A stretch of 64,000 bases of DNA from an uncultured Bacteroidales bacterium (lineage in GTDB: Bacteria; Bacteroidota; Bacteroidia; Bacteroidales; UBA932). Positions 25,388 to 32,723 of this stretch are shown piece by piece; the first letter of the stretch is position 1; every line of letters begins with the position of its first letter. The translations under genes and the position numbers were made by a program. The notes under the pieces are model-generated. The model was not told where the DNA came from. It saw only the letters and a program-made list of their open reading frames with translations, and searched no databases. The stretch is from positions 1 to 64,000 of the forward strand of contig CAMWUW010000003.1 in the NCBI GenBank assembly GCA_947177525.1, given 5' to 3'.

Positions 25388-25427
25388 AAAAAGGGGCCTG
25401 GCTAATATTTTTAGCCGGCCCCTTTTT
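25388..25427. terminator. Bidirectional terminator between carbonic anhydrase and the iron operon
   Basis: Arms AAAAAGGGGCCTGGCTA (25388-25404) and its complement at 25412-25427 with one bulged base; A-run on one side and T-run on the other. The top of the hairpin resembles that of the terminator at 63116-63156. Confidence 0.88.
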
Positions 25428-25450
25428 ACTTGACTGCTCCGGCCTCGGTG

Positions 25451-26587
25451 TCATCTGGTTTCATCGTTGTTGACGTGCGGCTTTTTCTTTTTTATGAGTT
25501 TTTTAATCCAGAGGTAATATCCGGTGACGGGAAGAGTTGCACCGAGCATTGCGGCAATAAATGTCAGGATGCGGGTGAGCATGCCTCCCCAACTGCCGAC
25601 ATGAACTGTGTAAACGGCGCTCCGGATTTTTGCAGCTTTGTCCTGTTCCTTGTAAGGTTTGACTGAAATGATTTTTCCGTTGCGCGGGTTGAATTCGTAC
25701 CGGTCGCCGGAGCGGAGACTCGTGCGGCCCTTTGGAACAACTGATGCGGAGCCGTCGGAAATGGTAATCTGCCTGTATTCCGGACATGACAGCAACAGGG
25801 AGTCGTAGACTGTCTGCCAGTGGACTGACTGTGACTGTGCCCTGCCCGCATTTCTGCCCTGTCCATGGACAGCATTCTGTCTGGTGTTTTGCTGCTGGCC
25901 TCCTGTGACTGCTGAAGTCTCAGCTCCCAATATCCTGTAGAATCCGCTGCGGTACCATGAGAAAGACCATGTGAGCCCCGTCAGTGCAAGTGCAAGCAGG
26001 AAGACTGTGACATATATTCCGCCTGCGACATGAAGGTCGTGCCAGAATCTGGGCCATCCCTTGGTGAAGGATATCCTGAGACTCTTTGCCAGAGGCTTGT
26101 TTCTGTTGGTAAGCCACATCAGAAGTCCGGTAAGCAGGATTATGACAAGCATGAGTGTGCTTATGCCTACAATCATTTTTCCTGCGCCATTAGAAGAGCC
26201 CATCATCCAGCGGTGGAGGCGGAACATCGTCGTGAAAAACGGCAGGCGTTCATTGCGTCCCTTTATTTCTCCTGTGTACTGATCTATATATATTGATGCG
26301 CGGCGAGGCTTTGAAAGGTTTGCCTGCCATGCTTTCCCGGGGTTTTGGGAGATGGTAAGCCCGGTGACTGACACACTGTCCGGCAATGCTGCCGAAGCGC
26401 ATTTCATCAGACTGTCAATCGGGAGCGGCCGGCTTTTGACTTCTTTTACGAAGTAAAGGTCATGACGGCACAGCTCTGTTATTTCCTTTTCAAACACCAG
26501 CATTGCCCCGGAGAAGCATATCAGTGTGATGCAGACGCCGAAAGGTATCGAAAGCCATAAATGTATTTTACGGAATATCTTTTTCAT
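25451..26587 (-). CDS. PepSY-domain inner-membrane protein, XusC-like
   Basis: A 378-residue PepSY-associated membrane protein with four spans: about 12-33 (IPFGVCITLICFSGAMLVF), 138-160, 188-212 and 335-360. Conserved His-containing motifs are FRKIHLWLS at the N-terminus, FRLHRWMM before helix 2, FWHDLHVAGG before helix 3 and YTVHVGSWGG before helix 4, typical of ferric-siderophore-linked PepSY proteins that may reduce iron. It is the last gene of an operon with a DUF4374 lipoprotein and a TonB receptor, the XusA-XusB-XusC order known from Bacteroides thetaiotaomicron. A linker rich in Gln, Asn and Gly (about 225-245) is unusual. Confidence 0.85.
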   Translation of the reverse strand: MKKIFRKIHLWLSIPFGVCITLICFSGAMLVFEKEITELCRHDLYFVKEVKSRPLPIDSLMKCASAALPDSVSVTGLTISQNPGKAWQANLSKPRRASIYIDQYTGEIKGRNERLPFFTTMFRLHRWMMGSSNGAGKMIVGISTLMLVIILLTGLLMWLTNRNKPLAKSLRISFTKGWPRFWHDLHVAGGIYVTVFLLALALTGLTWSFSWYRSGFYRILGAETSAVTGGQQQNTRQNAVHGQGRNAGRAQSQSVHWQTVYDSLLLSCPEYRQITISDGSASVVPKGRTSLRSGDRYEFNPRNGKIISVKPYKEQDKAAKIRSAVYTVHVGSWGGMLTRILTFIAAMLGATLPVTGYYLWIKKLIKKKKPHVNNDETR

Positions 26588-26600
26588 GATGCCTGTTGTT

Positions 26601-27989
26601 TTATTGAGCTTTAAGGTATCCTACGGCTGTCACGGAATTGACTTCAAGGGTTACGCCTTTTGTCGCAACGGCAGTGGATGAGTTTATTTTGTATATGGCG
26701 GGATGTCCCTCTGATGTGACGACCGGCATGTAAATGCTGTCTCCGGACACGTACGGGGTCTTTCCGAAGTCTGTGATGGTGTCAGCCTCAGGAAGTCCTG
26801 TGACGAAAGTCAGTTTGCAGGTTTCGCCATTGAAGATTGCCAGCTGGTTGGCAACATATCCTTTTTCGGAGAAAGGACGGTCGTACATCCTGAGCAGAAA
26901 ACAGCTTCCGCCGGCATGCCAGCAGCGCAGGAATGACTTTCCGCCGCTTTGTTTTTCTATGCTGCAGTAATAGTCCGGGTCAAAATCGGATTCACCGGCC
27001 TTGATGCGCACTACTCCTGCATCAAGGCCGGTGCGCTGGCGGGAATCTGTCAGTGTCTTTGCGAATGACGGGGAGAATACATATACGTCACCGTTGTCTG
27101 CCGCCCATACCGACTGATAGTATTGTGAACGGTATCTGCCGCATGCATAGCTGATTTTATCTGTCTTTATCAATTTCTTCTCTCCGAGATATTCATTGCC
27201 GAATATTGCAACCCAGCATTCGTCCGGATACTGGGTACCGGAAAGCTCTCCTTTTGTGTATGAGCCTCCGCCTGTTCCCCCGCTCTCCGTCTTCACGAGG
27301 TCTTCGTATCCTTCACGGATATATTTGCCGCCGTCAATGGCGGAACCGTATGGGCTTAGACCCATGCCTACAGCTGCGCTGTACATCTTGCCTCCGGCTT
27401 CCGTAAAGCCGCAGAGGGTCACATATTCTCCGTTGCCGAGAAAATTTTCTGACATATAGGCATCTTTGTTCTTCGAGTCGCTTGAAGTTGCTGTTTCTGC
27501 CTCGACGTCAAGGTATGTCATGAGAATCATTTTCGGCAGATTTCCGTTGGCATCTGCATATTCGGTCAGTCCGTCGCCGGTGGAAACGGAGATTATATGT
27601 TTGCCATATTTCCCGAATGAGGTGAAGCGGCTTACCTTGTACTCGGCTGAGCGTGCGCGCATCTGGTCGTCCTCTCCGATGACATAAGAGCGGGTGGTTC
27701 CTGCATTTCCCTGGTTGTATGTCAGTGCATAGAGGTATTTGTCTTTGTAGAATACCCACTCTGTGGCTCCGTCATTCACGAGGCCGTTGTTTACCGGAGA
27801 TACGCTTCCGGTTTCAAGGCCGGAAGAGGTGAGCAGCACGTTTGCTGTCTTTTCATTGTCCAGGACTGAGGTTGCGAAAACGAAGCCGCCTCCGTTTCCG
27901 GAGTTGCCGTCTGTTCTCAGATTGTCGTCACAGGATGCAGCTGCAGACAGCAGGCAGGCAGTGAAAAGTAGTTTTCCAAATTTTTTCAT
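26601..27989 (-). CDS. DUF4374 surface lipoprotein, XusB-like siderophore binder
   Basis: A 462-residue lipoprotein (lipobox SAAASC, Cys20). The mature chain is a beta-rich propeller-like protein: [71 protein letters not shown], and the end [21 protein letters not shown], which is typical of DUF4374. In B. thetaiotaomicron the equivalent XusB is surface-exposed and captures siderophores made by Enterobacteriaceae. Placement between the receptor and PepSY genes supports the same role; ligand range is not predictable. It starts 24 bases after the receptor stop. Confidence 0.85.
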   Translation of the reverse strand: MKKFGKLLFTACLLSAAASCDDNLRTDGNSGNGGGFVFATSVLDNEKTANVLLTSSGLETGSVSPVNNGLVNDGATEWVFYKDKYLYALTYNQGNAGTTRSYVIGEDDQMRARSAEYKVSRFTSFGKYGKHIISVSTGDGLTEYADANGNLPKMILMTYLDVEAETATSSDSKNKDAYMSENFLGNGEYVTLCGFTEAGGKMYSAAVGMGLSPYGSAIDGGKYIREGYEDLVKTESGGTGGGSYTKGELSGTQYPDECWVAIFGNEYLGEKKLIKTDKISYACGRYRSQYYQSVWAADNGDVYVFSPSFAKTLTDSRQRTGLDAGVVRIKAGESDFDPDYYCSIEKQSGGKSFLRCWHAGGSCFLLRMYDRPFSEKGYVANQLAIFNGETCKLTFVTGLPEADTITDFGKTPYVSGDSIYMPVVTSEGHPAIYKINSSTAVATKGVTLEVNSVTAVGYLKAQ

Positions 27990-28013
27990 AATTGTGTGTC
28001 GTTATATTGTTTG

Positions 28014-30386
28014 TCAATTTCCGAAATGAATCCTTACTTTCCCGTAGAAGGCTCTTCCGGCTTTCTGCAGGCTGAAATTGTCGTAAAGTTTTTCGTCAGT
28101 AAAGTTTCTGCATTCAAAGGAAAAGCTGTAGCGGCCTTTTTGGATGCTGTATGAGACGGAGAGGTTGTGCGAGAACTGGTCCGGAATGACATAGTCGCTT
28201 TTGTTCGCTCCTATGTTTGAGGAATAATATGTGAAGCTGTGCAGATATTGGTTGTCGTATGTAAGGGTCAGGACATTGCCTTTCCTGATGCAGTCATGCC
28301 AGTGGAAGTTGGCATCCGAATCTGCAAACAGGTAGGGAAGGTTGGAAAGTCTCTGTCTGTAATTTATGTTCTGCGATGTGCTCCCCATGTTTGTCTTCAT
28401 GTTGTCCGTGACGTTCATGTTTGTGATGCTTCCGCCAATGCTGAACCAGCGTGCAAATCCGTACCGGACGGACAGGTTGTAGCCGAGTGTCTGCACTTTC
28501 CCGTAATTGACGTATGTCGCCGCATATTTGCCGCCGCTCATGGAAGCGATGTTGCGCATGATATAGTCTTCAGTGTCCCGGTATACAAATCCTCCCTCGA
28601 CATTGACGGAATGGCCGCTGAATGTCTGTGACCAGCTGAGGTTCAAGTTAAGGTTGTGGCTTTTCTCCGGCTTTATGCCCATGTCTCCCATTTCCAGGTC
28701 TTCGTCACCGAACATTTCTTCAATAGTAGGGAGGCGGCAGGCTCTTTCGTATGACAGTTTGGCCTGCAGTCCTGAGAGTATAAAATATGTGCCTGCGGCT
28801 CCGTATCCCCAGAATCCGGTGCTGCGTGAGGTACGTTCGTAGTTTTCCATGGTCTCTGTGGTTGCTGCCGGTCCGGAGACATGCTGGTTGTAGTATTTGC
28901 CGAATACGGATACGCTCCATCTGCGGCCCGGCATGAAGCGGTATGACAGGCCGGAAATGTTTTTCTGTGTGCGTTTGTCTATCGGGTCCGTTATGGCTTC
29001 TTTTGTGAGAAGTGAGGTGTTGGTGCGCCTGAATGCAGTCAACACGTGATTGAATGTGAAGGTATGTGCTTTTCCGAGTCTGTAGTTTGCCGTCAGGGTG
29101 CCGTTCCAGTTGTTGGCGGCGGCCTTTGAATGCTGATGGGATTGTTCTCCCGGAGAATTCAGTGGTGCACTTTCCCCGAGCCAGTTGTATTTGACGGAGG
29201 AAGTGTCGATGTTGGTGGAGATGTCTCTGTTGTAGTTGGCGGTTAGGGTGATGTCAAGGCCTTTGGTGAAGAGATTCCTTTTGGCATATTCAAGTGAAGG
29301 CATAAGGGCGTATCCTTTGCGATGCTTTGCTCCGTAGACAATCTCTTGGCGTACTCCTGTCTGGATTTCTTTGTACATGCGTGAGCCTGTGAATCCGAAC
29401 ATGAGCCTGTCTGCCCATTTTTTCCCGGTGAGGCCTATTTTCCCGACAATAGCTTCGTTGTGATATGTGTCGTTGAAGCGCTTGACGCGCATTTTGTTGT
29501 CTCTGTCTATGCGTCCGGTCTCAAAATCTTCGACTGGAGAATTGACATAGTAGTTGTTGTCAGAATAGTTCTGGAACATGTTGATTTCGTATGTGAATCC
29601 GTTTTGGAGTGTCTGCCCGAAATTGACGGCAGACTTGTGGGTGTTGAATGAGCCGTATGAGTATGATGCATCCAGGAACCACCCTTTGCGTCTTTTGTTT
29701 GTGACAATGTTGACGACTCCTCCGATGGCGTCAGTGCCGAATCCTACGGGAACTGCGCCTTTGTAGACTTCTATGCGGTCTGCGAAGTTTACGGGGATAT
29801 TGTTGATTCCGAATGATTGGCCTACTCCTTCCTGTGGCACTCCGTCGATGAAGACTTTGACATGTTTTCCGCTGAATCCGTCAAGCATAAGTGACATGTC
29901 CGAGCCGACTCCGCCTGATTCTCTGAGTTTGATTCCGGGAACTTTAGCCAGAGCTTCCCCAAGATTTCTTGTTGAATTCTGCATGTTTCTGGTGTCTACG
30001 GATGCGGCGTTGAAGGCTGAACGTTTTACGGCAGCTGTTCCTGTGGTGGCCATTACGACGGCTTCATCCAGTTTTATCTGTGAAGCGGAAATCATGATGT
30101 TCATTTTTGTGCGTCCGCTTTTCAGGACAATGTCTTTTTCTGCAGGCTCGTATCCGACTGCAGATACAATAAGTGTGTACTCTCCTTCCGGAACATTGAG
30201 GTGATACATTCCTTTTTCGTCTGAATATGTCCCGTAACCGGTGCCTTTCAGGGTGACGGAGGCGAGCATTACTGTTTCCATGTCTTCTGAAATGATTTTT
30301 CCTGACAATGACGCATTTCCTTGGGCGAGTGCTCCTGTTGCAAATGTCACAAGCAGTCCCAATATCAAGATTGTCTTTTGTTTCAT
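28014..30386 (-). CDS. TonB-dependent receptor, XusA-like (ferric siderophore uptake)
   Basis: 790 residues from the ATG at 30386, which directly precedes a signal peptide (KTILILGLLVTFATGALAQ). Residues about 22-105 are a carboxypeptidase-D regulatory-like fold (GKIISEDMETVMLASVTLKGTGYG), then the plug (VPGIKLRESGGVGSDMSLML, DRIEVYKGAVPVGFGTDAIG) and a 22-strand barrel ending AFYGKVRIHFGN. No STN signalling domain. First gene of the operon. The frame is open for another 100 codons upstream, to 30686, but that part is Gln/Thr-rich, has no export signal and follows the likely promoter, so I treat it as leader. Confidence 0.88.
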   Translation of the reverse strand: MKQKTILILGLLVTFATGALAQGNASLSGKIISEDMETVMLASVTLKGTGYGTYSDEKGMYHLNVPEGEYTLIVSAVGYEPAEKDIVLKSGRTKMNIMISASQIKLDEAVVMATTGTAAVKRSAFNAASVDTRNMQNSTRNLGEALAKVPGIKLRESGGVGSDMSLMLDGFSGKHVKVFIDGVPQEGVGQSFGINNIPVNFADRIEVYKGAVPVGFGTDAIGGVVNIVTNKRRKGWFLDASYSYGSFNTHKSAVNFGQTLQNGFTYEINMFQNYSDNNYYVNSPVEDFETGRIDRDNKMRVKRFNDTYHNEAIVGKIGLTGKKWADRLMFGFTGSRMYKEIQTGVRQEIVYGAKHRKGYALMPSLEYAKRNLFTKGLDITLTANYNRDISTNIDTSSVKYNWLGESAPLNSPGEQSHQHSKAAANNWNGTLTANYRLGKAHTFTFNHVLTAFRRTNTSLLTKEAITDPIDKRTQKNISGLSYRFMPGRRWSVSVFGKYYNQHVSGPAATTETMENYERTSRSTGFWGYGAAGTYFILSGLQAKLSYERACRLPTIEEMFGDEDLEMGDMGIKPEKSHNLNLNLSWSQTFSGHSVNVEGGFVYRDTEDYIMRNIASMSGGKYAATYVNYGKVQTLGYNLSVRYGFARWFSIGGSITNMNVTDNMKTNMGSTSQNINYRQRLSNLPYLFADSDANFHWHDCIRKGNVLTLTYDNQYLHSFTYYSSNIGANKSDYVIPDQFSHNLSVSYSIQKGRYSFSFECRNFTDEKLYDNFSLQKAGRAFYGKVRIHFGN

Positions 30387-30789
30387 TCTGTCTAAAATTT
30401 CGTTAATTGTTACAGGAATTGTCCTGAAACTTCCGGTAGCAGTGGCTTTCGTGCTTATTTGTTTTTGTCTGTGCGGCTCGTCAATTGAGCCTCTTGTTAG
30501 GTCTGACTTTGGCCCGGTTTGTTCTGGCTGTGGATGGCCGGCTGTCTCCCAGCTGTCTCTCTTTTGTCTTCCTGTTGTCTCCCAGTTGGCGGTGTCTGAC
30601 AGGTAATGCCCCGTTGTGTACAGCTTTTCGGACATTGCGCAGCCTGTATGTTTCTTTTGATTGCTTTTCTGTAAGCTGTGTGCCATGCTTTATGTCTATG
30701 TGTTATCTGTCATAAGTTAATATATTGTTTTTCAATAATATATGTGTTTATGGCTGGATTTGCATGCCATTTTTGAGGATGCAAAGGTA
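30387..30789 (-). promoter_or_regulatory. Promoter and about 390-nt leader of the XusABC-like operon
   Basis: Minus-strand -7 box TACCTTTG at 30782-30789. Downstream of it an AT-rich inverted repeat (ATATATT ... AATATAT around 30720-30743) could be an operator or leader hairpin; a Fur-type site was looked for and not convincingly seen. The remaining leader is unusually long and includes short imperfect repeats containing TGGGAGACA. Confidence 0.45.
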
Positions 30790-31598
30790 GTGGGGCGTGG
30801 AGCGACCTGAAATACCGAAAAAGGAGTATTTAAGACCGTGGATGTAATAAATAATAATTAAATTTTGGTGTAATTCTGTGGTTTCGGGGTGTCTCATGCG
30901 GGCCTATTGGGTTCGGCTTTTGGCCGGCTTTGGTGGTGGCTTTGGTTTGGCTTTAGACGGTTGGGGAATGGATTGGGAGCGGCTGGGGACTGCTGGGTCG
31001 CGGGAGGGGCTGATGGACATCGGGGAGAGACTGGCTGGGTCGGTGTGGGTCAAAAAGTAAAACGCTTACCCTCAGTATTTTATACGTTCAGAGGAGGCGT
31101 ACAGCGGATTGCATGCCCATAAACATGTAAACGTATGATTGATGCATATTTGCATTTTTGCATTTTCCCCTTGTGCCAGCCAATGTAGATTGCGTGGCAA
31201 TGGAAAAAGCATATTGGAAATTTTGGTCTCATTATTTGGGTGTCGACAACAGGATGTTATCGGGAGCTAATCTTGGATCTTCTGCAAAAGGATGTGTTTG
31301 CGTTGGAATGTTTAGCCTGGGGTTGGCTGAGTGCTGCAGCTATGATGCAGACGAGCAGCAGAAATATATGTGGGTCCTTGTAATCGGGTGATATATAATA
31401 CGTTACAAAACAGTGTCGGATATATGAGGCATACTGTTTTGTAAAGCATTAATTATAAGTGCAATACAGCGACCCATATGAAGAGCTGGCGCGGATTAGC
31501 AATAAGACAGGTGGCTAATGATGGGACTCCTGCAAAAACAGGTGTGTCTAAGCATATATGTTGATAAGTCTGAAGAGTGCGTATTTGATATTCAGATG
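30790..31598. other. Non-coding stretch: G-rich segment and one perfect inverted repeat
   Basis: No frame here looks coding. At about 30885-31050 the plus strand is strongly G-rich with repeated GGCTTTGG and TGGGG. At 31403-31444 a perfect 12-bp inverted repeat (TTACAAAACAGT and its complement) flanks 18 bases without an obvious T-run. Otherwise nothing recognised. Confidence 0.5.
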
Positions 31599-31880
31599 GT
31601 TATCTTGTGAGACATGGCACGGTGCGGTTTTGTGATGTGTTGTCAGTGAATATGTTGTGATTTTATGGTGTTCCTGGTGTTCGGTTATCTTGTGAGACCT
31701 GGCACGGGCTGTTTTGCAATATGTTGTCAGTGAATGTATTATGATTTTGTGGCGTGCCAGGTATGCAATCTTTGTGGAGGACCTGGCACAGCGTAATTTT
31801 GCAATGTGCTATCAGTGAGCGCATTATAATTTTATGGTGTGCCAGGTGTCACATTTGAAATGCAGACCTGGAACGCCTGG
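31599..31880. repeat. 85-bp palindromic repeat array A
   Basis: The motif GACCTGGCAC, or a one-base variant, recurs at 31611, 31696, 31780 and 31865, a period of 84-85 bp. Between neighbouring units, minus-strand GTGCCAGGT and ACCTGGCAC face each other across a spacer of about 18 bases, CCTCCACAAAGATTGCAT in the best case, forming hairpins. The rest of each unit is AT-rich with TATTATGATTTT. The same repeat with the same period occurs at 49325-49620, where the arms are GTTCCAGGT and ACCTGGAAC: both arms changed together. Units are too alike to be CRISPR spacers. Confidence 0.8.
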
Positions 31881-32061
31881 AGGTCAAAATGTGCCGGAAT
31901 TTCCGGACTGCCTGCGAAGATCCAGACGAACAGTTCATTCAGAAAGCAGTTGAGAGGCGTAGCGGATGTCAATACTTTTTGTGGGTGCTTGCAAAAATCT
32001 ATATGCATAGACACTTTTGCGACAATGCCACCTATGTTTGGACACATGTTTTTCGAGCGAT

Positions 32062-32115
32062 CCTCTAAAAGTAAATCAACCTACTTTTTTACGTTGAGCC
32101 GATTTTACGTTGATT
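32062..32115 (-). repeat. Short iterons GCTCAACGTAAAA beside tRNA-Gly
   Basis: On the minus strand, three degenerate 15-18 bp units including ATCAACGTAAAATCG and GGCTCAACGTAAAAAAG. Six units of the same motif lie downstream of the tRNA at 48511, in the same orientation relative to the tRNA. Confidence 0.65.
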
Positions 32116-32154
32116 CTTACCTTGATCCGTAATCTCGGCTGGTTTTGGGATATA

Positions 32155-32182
32155 CGAAAAGAGCCTCACATTTCTGTAAGGC
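32155..32182 (-). terminator. Terminator of tRNA-Gly
   Basis: Minus-strand hairpin AGCCTTACA/TGTGAGGCT (one G-U) with loop GAAA or similar, followed by CTTTT. Confidence 0.65.
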
Positions 32183-32195
32183 TTGATAAGAATTT

Positions 32196-32271
32196 TGGAG
32201 CGGAAAACGAGACTCGAACTCGCGACCCCAACCTTGGCAAGGTTGTGCTCTACCAACTGAGCTATTTCCGC
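32196..32271 (-). tRNA. tRNA-Gly(GCC)
   Basis: A complete cloverleaf: acceptor GCGGAAA with its partner, D-arm AGCTCAGTTGGTAGAGC, anticodon stem CAACC/GGTTG around loop TTGCCAA (anticodon GCC), T-arm with standard loop TTCGAGT, and encoded CCA. Seventy-six bases with CCA. A hairpin terminator follows. Confidence 0.95.
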
Positions 32272-32461
32272 ATTTTGTTTCTAAAGAACTGCCATTGTTT
32301 TCAAATGGGATTGCAAAGGTATGCATGATTTTTTAAAACTCCAAATTTTTCGATAAATTTTTCAAAAAAAATATTTTGTCTTTGATTCTCCCTGCTCAGG
32401 AATCATGCTGAAATTGAGAAATACCAACAAATGATGATGATATTATAATATATAAAATTCA

Positions 32462-32469
32462 TATCTTTG
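32462..32469 (+). promoter_or_regulatory. -7 box (TATCTTTG) of the TonB receptor operon
   Basis: TATCTTTG followed by C, in a very AT-rich stretch, about 40 bp upstream of the small frame at 32511. Confidence 0.5.
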
Positions 32470-32510
32470 CCAAGATAAAATGTGTATTTAATATACAAAA
32501 GGAGAATAAA

Positions 32511-32600
32511 ATGAGCTATTCGGCAGGCGGGGAAAAGATTGGGGCTCTTTGCTATGCGGACAGTGTGGCGGATGAGGCCGCTTTCACCAGGCCGGAATAG
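32511..32600 (+). CDS. Possible 29-codon leader peptide ahead of a TonB receptor gene
   Basis: ATG at 32511 with a strong AAGGAG 8-13 bases upstream, a rarity in this window. The product MSYSAGGEKIGALCYADSVA plus nine residues ends at TAG (32598). The frame is the same as that of the TonB receptor gene that follows, and no other stop lies between the two, so a single TAG separates them. It may be a translated leader that tunes the receptor gene, or the trace of an older N-terminal extension. No similarity recognised. Confidence 0.35.
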   Translation: MSYSAGGEKIGALCYADSVADEAAFTRPE

Positions 32601-32723
32601 AGGACAGCCTTTTACAGTTGGATGCGCGGGACGGAACCGGACTGGTTCAAAATCAGGGCATCAACAACCGAAATGAAAATGACCTGTTACAGGGATGATA
32701 AATCTATAGCAGTTTCCGATGTT

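Noticed and set aside
30387..30686. 100-codon in-frame extension upstream of the XusA-like receptor
   Set aside because: It lies before the export signal, is low in complexity and rich in Gln and Thr, and would bury the signal peptide. Treated as leader.
30716..30789. Cobalamin or other known riboswitch in the iron operon leader
   Set aside because: I found no conserved B12-box-like or other known aptamer core; only an AT-rich inverted repeat.
31158..31391. 77-codon plus-strand frame in the gap before array A
   Set aside because: No ribosome site or promoter, odd Cys-rich composition, no family; probably chance.
31599..31880. CRISPR array
   Set aside because: Repeats occur at regular 85-bp intervals, but the stretches between them are similar to each other, not unique spacers, and no cas genes are present.
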